From positions 3,531,631 through 3,595,630 of the forward strand of contig NC_134033.1 in assembly GCF_964204645.1 (NCBI RefSeq): a DNA stretch of 64,000 nucleotides, written 5' to 3'. Of the stretch, positions 56,481 through 64,000 are shown one piece after another. Under the pieces are notes generated by a model, which saw only the letters and a program-made list of their open reading frames with translations, did not search any database and was not told the origin of the DNA. The translations under genes and the position numbers were made by a program. The DNA is from Tubulanus polymorphus. Taxonomy: Eukaryota; Nemertea; Palaeonemertea; Tubulaniformes; Tubulanidae. Position 1 is the stretch's first letter. Every line of letters starts with the position of its first letter.

Positions 56481-56646
56481 TTTCGAGGTTAATTCCGAGT
56501 TTATATGTCGGAATAAACTAGTTTAATTTCTCAATTAAATGTGTGATTTCGTTTATTCCGGGTTAAAAACTCGGAATTAACCTAAAAAAAATTAACTGAG
56601 AAAATATATTTTATTCCCAGTTACAAACTAGGAACTAACCTCGAAA
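56481..56646. mobile_element. MITE with TTTCGAGGTTA ends
   Basis: TTTCGAGGTTAATTCCGAGTTT at the left and the complement of TTTCGAGGTTAGTTCC at the right, 166 bp; a second internal inverted segment (TTATTCCGGGTTAAAAACTC) makes it largely self-complementary. Confidence 0.75.
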
Positions 56647-57206
56647 TGTTTTTGCTTGGCCCTCATAGACTCATCCTTCTCTCTTTTTATATTTGTGCTT
56701 GTTGAAAAATGGTTTGTTTCTTTTTTTCTCTCAATAAGCCTGTCGTGTGCTTTCCGTAAAATAAATCTGAACTTGAACTTTGATTTTAACATCTGACCTT
56801 CATGTTTCATATGTATGCCTATGTTATGTATCATTTTTCATCTGAAAAATTGTATCCACATGGCAGAAGATCGCCGTCTTGCAACGTTTCTCGTGCCCAA
56901 AAAAGGTCATCTTTGGTGTGGATTCTGAGGCTTGAAGCTTCTTGCGATTAATAGAAACATCCACACGGGAACCCTTACATTCACTAAAAAGCCTGATATT
57001 CGCGGCTCAAGTCCTTTATCACGGGTTTACGGAATCGTAATTTCTTTGAATTTTAAGTAAGATTTGGCAAATTCGTTTTGGCAAAGTTTTTTCCGAACGA
57101 AAAACGCTTGTGTGATCGCGGCTGAAGTGGCAAGGGGCAGGGAGAAAAAGAGGGTCCACTTAAGTGGTTTATGGAAAGAAAACTAAATGCTGCCTAATCA
57201 TTTCAG
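56647..57206. other. Sequence before the adhesion-type receptor exon
   Basis: Probably intron. It ends in an acceptor-like CATTTCAG at 57199-57206. No signal-peptide exon found by eye. Confidence 0.4.
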
Positions 57207-59821
57207 ATCATTTCATCGCGTCCCAACGATTTCCCGAATCTGGAATGACGAGTAGACGGTTCCCCGAATCTGGGATAACGGGTAACTCACGTGGGATGCC
57301 TGGCCGTAAAATTCCCGGAAGCGGCGACATCAAAAACAACCAAATGATCAGAGATTACGAAGTGGCATCAGGGAAAATAGATGAACATGGAGATTTAGTT
57401 CGAGTTTGTCCAGCCACAGGTTGTTTGGCAGATTTATGTACTTGCGGACTGTTTAACAACTGTTGTGACCTGATTGGAAAGTGCGTCATGAGAAGCGACG
57501 CGGACGAATTGAGGCGTAACAAAACGATACAACAAGTTCAGTGGACCGACTGTATATACGGAATCGGAATCGAGACGTATCAGTCAAAGGGTTTTATAGC
57601 GATCAGTCGATGCCCGAGTGATTTCGACTTGAATTCAGACGTGCGTCGCTATTGCGAATCGCCGTCCAGTAATCTAGCTACGACGATTCCCGTCTACATC
57701 GACGACTGGCTTCCCTTTAAGAATATGTATTGCGCAATGTGTCACGGGTTCAACGACAGTCAATACAAACCGGCTGGTCTGGTACTGCAGTGCACTAACA
57801 CCACACGAATCGATGACGTCATCACGAGCGTGCACAACAAGTCTTTAAGCGACGATACCGCGAAGGTTCGGCTGCCAGAAGATTGTCGTTTATCCTACGT
57901 GCATCACGGGCAAGTTCGCATGGTATTACAGCCGTGCATGCGCAGTAACCTACCCGTGACGTCACACTACTGCGACGAGTCAGCAGATCAAGACCTTAGA
58001 TCTAAATGCAGACGGGTTTTTAACCCGATATCAGCTGTAGTCGGTGGACGGGTGAAAATATATCGTAATTATTACTGTATGAAATGTGAACTGAGTGACA
58101 GCGCTTTAAACGAATCGACCTTAGTTTGTAACTATGATCAAACCGGCCAAAAAACATTCGGTTTGAACATCTTACTCGATTTCAGTCTCGCGAATGGCGT
58201 TGAATTTCGAACTGCGGGAATGCCCGTCATCTCGTGGGCGACGAAAGAGTTTCTCTGCTCTGAAACGAACGAAATATTCGACCAGGAGACGCGTAGATGT
58301 CGCAGATACGGCTGTTTAAGGGGACACCGACTTCTTGATACCGGCGAAGACAACGCCGTCTGTCGGCTTGTTGAGAACGAATGGCCTAGAATATCCGTAC
58401 GCGTGTATTTCTCTTTCTTTATTTCGTTTAACGAAACTCAGCGATTTGTTATGAAAAACTTCGGGTTTGAATTGATGTATTTCAAAGTGAATGGCTGCGG
58501 CGATGTCGATAAATCAAAGATTATAGAAATAGGAAGTTTATCATCTTTACTCAACGATTCATCATCCTACAGACGCGACTTCACGCTGACCAATCACGGA
58601 GAGTTTCTCGGTGACGTCACTATGGAATCAATCTTGAGCGAATACGAGGCGATGATCACGTGTCAATTCGGTAAAGATGGCAGTCTGGTGACCATTTCCG
58701 GTTACGAGTTGTCGACTACGAGTTTGACTAAGAATACTCGCTGTGACGTCATCGATACAGAGCCAGACGTAGCAAATGATATGACCAAAACTGGAAGTAG
58801 CTTATTTCTAGCCCAGTCCAACCCGTCGTTCAAATATTACAGAATTTTTCAAATTACCAGCGACGACGGGAAAACGCAAATAGTGAAATCTAGTAAATGT
58901 TCCACTAAAATCACCGACTGCGTGCGAGTGTATTCTAGTGAAGGAGTCATGGTTTGCAGACGAGAAAACGATTCAAAATTCAAAATAACGGTCAGTTCGT
59001 TATTTTCCGATCGCGATTTCCTGATTACGTTCACCTGTAGCTGTCTGTCCGTCGTCAGTATCGTGATAACGGTCGTAATCTACTTGAATATTCCCGATCT
59101 GCGAACTCTTCCCGGTAAACTCATCGTCAATCTCTGTATAACTCTCGCCGTGGCTCAAACTCTTCATATTTCCAGCCTGATCGGCGTTGATAATCGATTA
59201 CTTTGCGTGTCGATGGCCGCTGTTAAACACTATATTTGGATGGTTGTATTCGCGTCTATGGCCGCTGTTTCTATCCACATGTTCCTTACATTTTCCACTA
59301 TTCGTAAACTGATCGATTCTCCTAAGACGTTACTGTACTATCTACTATCAGTTTGGTTTTCTCCATTCCTCATTGTCGGACCCTGTATCGTCCTACACAA
59401 CACCGATACCACTCAGTACTCCGGTGCGGTTTACGGAAGCCCCGTTACTTGTTGGTTTAGTTCCAGTTTCTCCCTATTGATGGCGTTCGTTCTACCGATC
59501 GGTATTATCGATCTGGTCAGTATAATTCTATTCGTAGCTACAGTTTACTGCATTCACCGGTCATTTGCCGCGATGTCCACTTCTTCATCTAACGCCAAAC
59601 AGAAGAGAACGACCGCGTTCATTTTCTACCGGATGGCTTTAGTGACCGGGGTCACGTGGGTGGTCGGGTTCGTAGCGTCGTTCGTAAATAACGATTATCT
59701 CTGGTATTTCTTCAATTTGTTGAACTCGTCTCAAGGTTGTCTGGTTTTCTTGGCTTTCATCGTCAACAAACGAGTGTTCGATATGTGTCGAGCGAAATTC
59801 AAACTGGGTCAAACCCCTTAA
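57207..59821 (+). CDS. Adhesion/Methuselah-like GPCR, 5' end missing
   Basis: One large exon, about 870 codons. The frame is open from 57164 but has no ATG before 57245. The acceptor at 57206 would begin the exon in phase 1, so a leader exon probably lies upstream. The N-terminus has an RFPESG duplication, then a cysteine-rich segment (CPATGCLADLCTCGLFNNCC). Further extracellular motifs are YCAMCHG and YYCMKCELSD. 7TM occupies about the last 270 residues: TM2 LPGKLIVNLCITLAVAQ, TM3 VKHYIWMVVFASMAAVSIHM, loop SPVTCWF, TM6 MALVTGVTWVVGF, TM7 NSSQGCLVFLAFI. These are secretin/adhesion-type signatures. No convincing GPS cleavage motif, which favours a Methuselah-like receptor. Ligand unknown. Confidence 0.85.
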
Positions 59822-59961
59822 AGGTTCCAAAACAGCGAGCGAATAAGCGAAAATAATCGAGAATCAGATACAGTAGGTGGGTTTAGGCATAGAACTATAA
59901 GCAAAATGGAAGGCCTACTCCGTGACGTCACTATACATTTGCCTTTGCTAATTTCGAAATT
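59822..59961. other. 3' region of the adhesion-type receptor
   Basis: Short downstream stretch; an AATAAA at about 59991, inside the adjacent MITE, could serve as a poly(A) signal. Confidence 0.35.
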
Positions 59962-60081
59962 GATCAGCGCCCTCACCGGTGGCGATAAACAATAAAACGC
60001 TAGATTAAGAATAGAGACCAGCAACCAATCTACAACATACATCTATTGTTTATCGTCACCGGTGAGGGCGCTGAACAAAAC
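59962..60081. mobile_element. Short MITE or hairpin, GCGCCCTCACCGGTG arms
   Basis: CAGCGCCCTCACCGGTGGCG and ATAAACAATA at 59967-59994 are complementary to TATTGTTTATCGTCACCGGT and GAGGGCGCTG at 60045-60075. Confidence 0.7.
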
Positions 60082-60444
60082 ACAATGTTACTAGCGGTGT
60101 CTAGCGGATTTTGATGAGTCGGTCTTCCCTTTCGTTTATACTTCTATGGTTTAGGTCGACTGCGACGTGACGTCATTAACGCCGTGCAACTAGTCGCAAA
60201 CGACTGACGTCACTTGGTTAGTGGGTTGACGGGTCTCTCAGTCGTCGGCAGAAGTTGAGCAGTATATCGCTCGATACAGAGCTTCGAAACAAATTGATAC
60301 AGCGCAGTCGTTTAGTCATTGTGGTCAAATATAGATATATCATAAATAGACGTTAGTCGTTCCCGATAGTAGTGTAATAACCAAATATATATTCATATTG
60401 ATATATAGATGTAGTCAAATAGATATAGTTGTCTTATATATATA

Positions 60445-60620
60445 CAGTCAACCCCGATATACCGCCTACATCGGTGGAGAACGATTTGGTGGTATAGGGA
60501 GTATGGTGGCATATCGGGTGTGTTTTACTATATGTATTTGTATCGAGATGTACATTGAGAAAACCCGGCGGTCGGTGGGGTGGCGGTAAATGGGAGGGGG
60601 TGTATATCAGGGGTTGGCTG
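60445..60620. mobile_element. Tc1/mariner-type MITE 1
   Basis: CAGTCAACCCCGATATACC at the left, complement of CAGCCAACCCCTGATATAC at the right, 176 bp, TA on each side. Confidence 0.75.
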
Positions 60621-60624
60621 TATA

Positions 60625-60811
60625 CAGTAAAAGCCCTTTAAGATGCCTGTGTTGGGACCGATGGATAACATGTCGATATAACGAAATCGTCGTTGAATAT
60701 AATGGTTTTATCATTTGAATGAGATCGGGCAAATGTGTTCTTTGACAAAAATGTTGGCTTTGAGCGAGCAATGGTGATTCAAAATGATGGCATCATAACG
60801 GGCTTTGACTG
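60625..60811. mobile_element. Tc1/mariner-type MITE 2 (pogo-like ends)
   Basis: CAGTAAAAGCCCTTTAAGATG at the left, complement of CAGTCAAAGCCCGTTATGATG at the right, 187 bp, TA on each side; only TATA separates it from MITE 1. Confidence 0.75.
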
Positions 60812-61021
60812 TAGTAGACCTGGTTAGAAGTCTTATAGTCAAATATAGATATATTCATATTCATACATAGATATAGTCAAGTAGATATAGTAGTCCGCGG
60901 TAGTAGTCCGATGTGTTCATATGTAGTCATATACTGTGGATATGGTAGCATTATAAACTATATTAACTGTGTTCATTATTGAAATAGACATTAATCATCA
61001 AATGAATGAATTCCATTAGCA
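60812..61021. other. AT-rich spacer with TAGATATAG-type motifs
   Basis: Repeats of AGTCAAATATAGATATA and related strings, also seen at 60325-60430. No gene. Confidence 0.5.
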
Positions 61022-61145
61022 CGCAAGCTGCCCGTATCCGCCCTGCCTATAACTCCGCAAGCTGCCCGTATCCGCCCTGCCTATAACTCCGCAAGCTGCC
61101 CGTATCCGCCCTGCCTTAAACTCCTCAAGCCGCCCGAATCCACCT
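61022..61145. repeat. 34-bp minisatellite (3.6 copies)
   Basis: Units begin at 61022, 61056, 61090 and 61124; core GCAAGCTGCCCGTATCCGCC, CTGCCTATAACTC. Confidence 0.95.
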
Positions 61146-61469
61146 TGACACTTTTTTTCGTACGCCGCACAAAAACGGTTACAGTCGGATTCGAACCCAA
61201 TAGCTTATGGTGAACTGGACATGAAAGCCTTGACTATTTACTACAAAATAACGTGAAGTTGTAATGCATAACAATAAACAGCAAATGAGCTATAATTCTG
61301 TATCGTGATTAACTTCGATTTTGCCTTGAATTTTCCGAGGAGTAATTGACACTACATAGCGAAAGTCCATTCCACGGTGGGTTTTTCCATTCTAAATAGA
61401 TATTAGTAACATTTCATTCATATGCGTATCGTATACACAATCGCCCTTTACCCCCCTCCCCCCAATCTT
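61146..61469. other. Intergenic, no gene
   Basis: Contains CGGATTCGAACC (61190), a B-box-like string on the reverse strand, without a foldable tRNA. Confidence 0.35.
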
Positions 61470-61810
61470 AACAGATCTGTACGCATTTGAAATAAACCCC
61501 ACCCGCCATTTTGTGTGTTCACGTATAGAATGACCCCATATATCTATGTGTATCGAAAGATATTTGTTGAAATAATAAACTTTGTTTTTTGTTGTACAAT
61601 TTTTCTTGTTGATATTTTCGAACCGTCCTCTAATCCTGTAGGATACTCGTGAAATTGATTTAGATTTCTCATATATGAAGACATCCGAATCGCCGCCAAA
61701 ACAATGCGTACTTTTAGTGAAAGTAAGACCAGGAGCGGTCGACGTTAGTCCCAAGTATATGAAAACGAAATACGAAAATACGAAAGTACAGGTGTTGCAG
61801 GTGTAGTAGA
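61470..61810. repeat. Unit fossil 4: receptor 3' flank
   Basis: AACAGATCTGTACGC, TGTTGAAATAATAAAC, TTGTACAATTTTTCTTG and GGAGCGGTCGACG follow the order of about 95-420 of unit 1. Homology stops before the microsatellite position. Confidence 0.75.
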
Positions 61811-62199
61811 AATATCTATAAATAGGAATTTAGAGAAAAAAAGCATTGAATGAAATTTACATTCACATTTTCACAAAAAGGACATGGCCAAACAAGAAGG
61901 AAATGGAGCTTTCTGTGAGGACGAAGCGAAGCCTTGTGGCCGCTGTCGCAAGCACCAACGCATTTCATGGAGTCAGCCATTTGTGGAAATACAGCTACCG
62001 TGCTCAATCCCGTTGTCCATTTTTCCGGACAATAGTTTCGACTAAATGACATTCGGTTTCGCTTCGGTTTATCAACCGAAGTTCATCCTTTTAGGTAGCA
62101 CCCTCGCTTGCCAGGGTTTCCATCGGTGTGAGAGCTCTGGCGGGTGGGGAGGCAACTCTGGCAAGCGTGGATGGCAAGGATCGGGGTGGAAGAAGTGAC
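61811..62199. other. Intergenic, no gene
   Basis: No supported coding or repeat structure apart from the start of the following duplication. Confidence 0.35.
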
Positions 62200-62204
62200 T
62201 CGGC

Positions 62205-62455
62205 CATTTTTCGCTATATCGCAAAAATGACCTCGCTCGGAAAGTTGAACGTCAAAAACGCACAAATCGCATGGAAAAGCACATTTCGGCCTTGAAGTGT
62301 CGTTCAGGGCGAGAAATCATTTCTCGACAATTTTCCGCTATATCGGAAAAATGATGAGGTTGATAATCAAAGACGCTGAAAACGCCAGGAAAAGCACATT
62401 TCGGGCCGGAAGCGTCGTTCAGCGCAAGAAAACGCTATATCGCACACAAGTGCTT
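62205..62455. repeat. About 124-bp direct duplication with near-palindromic core
   Basis: TTTTTCGCTATATCGCAAAAATGA at 62208 recurs as TTTTCCGCTATATCGGAAAAATGA at about 62332, each followed by GAAAAGCACATTTCGG. A third partial CGCTATATCGC lies at 62433. Confidence 0.75.
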
Positions 62456-63537
62456 TCCGTTCTTTATATCCACTACGACGCATTATGCTTGGTTGCCCTG
62501 TAGTAGATCGAGGACCTTTATCAACGCACTTGGTTTTTATTATCATTAAATAGTTTAAAACACGCTACAATGTCGTTACAAATTCTCAATTCAAAGCGTG
62601 TTTGATTCCCGGTCATCATCCACAATGTTTCCGGTGCAAGTCCTGCATAATTTAAGCAGTGACTTTATATACGAGTACTCGTTTAGACAATTGCTTAAGG
62701 AAACACTTTTTTGTTGATAAAAGTTTATATTTTCATTCAGATGCTACGATGTATTGCCTGATAAATTAGTAAATGTTTGTTCCCCCGCCGGACTTGAACA
62801 CATCAAGAACAAACCAAGATCATTTGATCTAAATCGGTGTTCAAACTCGTTTGAAAGAAGTGGTTTAGGGATAAGAATTGATCTTTTAAAATGGAGCAAA
62901 AACAAGCCAATTGGGCACTTACTGACTTGGCGGTAATATCGTAGGATTGTATCCAGGTGCTTGTATCTTCGTGTTGACAATAAGTTGACTGGGAATTTTT
63001 ATTCAAGAATATTTTGTACTGGTATGCGGTTTTGTAATGTCTAGTTCATATTGACGAATGGCGTGTCTGAAGAGAAACGAAATTGTAAGTTTAAATTGTG
63101 AATATATGTAACCATATTGCTGAGAAATTAATTGCCGAGATATGAAATGTGTTTCTATTTTGTTACAGCTAATTATCATGATAAGATTTGAAACTTTGAA
63201 TACTCCGACTAAAACAACTGCAGTTTCACGATCTCCGGAAAAGGATTTTCCATGGACTCATGGCGGGGTACGACGACGTCAAATACAATGACACGTAATC
63301 CAAGATCCAAATCGCCAGCAGCTTTTTGTTCTTCGGTAAGTAACCGTCGGAATAATCGAGCTATTTCTCAAATCTTTTATTAACAGCCCCACCGATTATA
63401 CAATTCTGAATTTAAACCTGTATGCTTCCCGCGTAATGTCGTAACTGTCGATTGTAACGACGAAGTTTACTCATCAACTAGTTCATTAATGGAGTCCTTG
63501 TTATGAGCTACATTTATGGCATTATTTAGTAAAAATA
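62456..63537. other. Intergenic, weak exon-like signals only
   Basis: Splice-like signals at 63085, 63168 and 63336 surround short frames that do not make a convincing protein. Confidence 0.3.
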
Positions 63538-63539
63538 TT

Positions 63540-63645
63540 GTGGTGGTGGTGCTGCTGCTGCTGCCGCTGCCGCTGCCGCTGCCTCTGTCGCTGCTTCCGC
63601 CGCTGCTGCCGCCGCTGCTGCCGCCGCTGCTGCCACTGCTGGTCA
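63540..63645. repeat. GCTGCC/GCCGCT trinucleotide-type microsatellite
   Basis: Interrupted runs of GTG, CTG and CCGCTG. Open frames across it in either direction are low complexity. Confidence 0.95.
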
Positions 63646-64000
63646 TCGTGTGACCCCAGATATTGCTTGAAGTTCGACTTATTTTCCAAATTCATTTTCA
63701 GACTCATTTTCTCAAGGTCCGAAAATGACTCTGATCATATTAAAGCCCGAAAGTACATAATTAATAACACTTTTACCTTTCGGCTGGCGGAAAGTGTATT
63801 TGCCACATTTTTTGTCGTCGTGAGATCTGCCTTTTAGTATTAGTAAATCAAAACCCATACAAATATTCATGAGGTTTCGCACTGCTTAATTAGCTCTTAC
63901 TATTGAATCTTGTGAAATTCTATCCGGATTAATGTTACACCTGTCAAGTATGTTCATATAGATGAGAATTGAGCGCATTTCAACGTTTGTGTATAAAAGC
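63646..64000. other. Right edge, no gene
   Basis: AT-rich sequence, nothing recognised. Confidence 0.35.

Noticed and set aside
61165-61230. Possible tRNA on the minus strand
   Set aside because: Only a B-box-like GGTTCGAATCC; T stem and acceptor do not pair.
63058-63336. Two-exon mini-gene (ATG at 63058, donor 63085, acceptor 63168, donor 63336)
   Set aside because: Splice signals look good but the joined frame is only 49 codons, stops inside the second exon, and resembles no family; could be a 5' UTR of a gene beyond the window.
63522-63837. Frames across the GCTGCC microsatellite
   Set aside because: Cys/Arg or Gln/Arg low-complexity runs caused by the repeat.

Overview
The window is nuclear DNA of an invertebrate animal, most likely a lophotrochozoan (mollusc, annelid or brachiopod type; the sequence alone does not settle which). 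The evidence is intron-containing genes with GT-AG splice sites, very dense transposon and satellite content, and a receptor of the GRL101 / type C leucine-rich-repeat GPCR kind (CUB, C-type lectin, LDLa, LRR, 7TM), first described from the snail Lymnaea.

Layout. Positions 1-15127 and 15128 to about 39976 are two copies of one tandem segmental unit. Each unit carries a large receptor gene on the minus strand (copy 1: 1444-7680; copy 2: 16568-29156) and, divergently on the plus strand, a three-exon gene for a small secreted protein with two PAN/apple-like modules (12122-14897 and 35211-39733). Both PAN genes look intact, while both receptor copies are broken. Copy 1 has a one-base frameshift in the second C-type lectin module (about 4065-4069). 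Copy 2 is interrupted inside its first LDLa repeat by a complete 5546-bp DNA transposon (18988-24533) and also carries a decayed partial copy of its first exon. The receptor halves of the units are almost identical, whereas the PAN halves are clearly diverged, which suggests gene conversion or staged duplication. Smaller fossils of the unit lie at about 46021-46626, 55989-56245 and 61470-61810, so the whole window looks like a decayed tandem array.

The transposon in copy 2 belongs to the ISL2EU branch of the Harbinger-like elements. It has GGGGCTCGCCG terminal repeats, a 2-bp AT target duplication (the empty site survives in copy 1), a two-exon THAP-DDE transposase, and a convergent five-exon gene that I assembled as SAP-SWIM-YqaJ nuclease. 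Short elements with GGGGTACCC ends and the same AT duplication (50150-50495; 40293-45824) are probably related non-autonomous members. The second of these has been split by a full-length LINE (about 40346-45545) whose two reading frames lie in the same frame, separated by one TAG codon.

The right third (47-60 kb) holds three further seven-transmembrane receptor genes: two single-exon rhodopsin-like orphans (48072-49163, 52625-53671) and one adhesion/Methuselah-like receptor (57207-59821). The rest is MITEs, tRNA-derived SINEs, minisatellites, a long foldback element with hammerhead-ribozyme-like motifs, a perfect 82-bp palindrome, and an AT-rich block with unrecognised small open frames.
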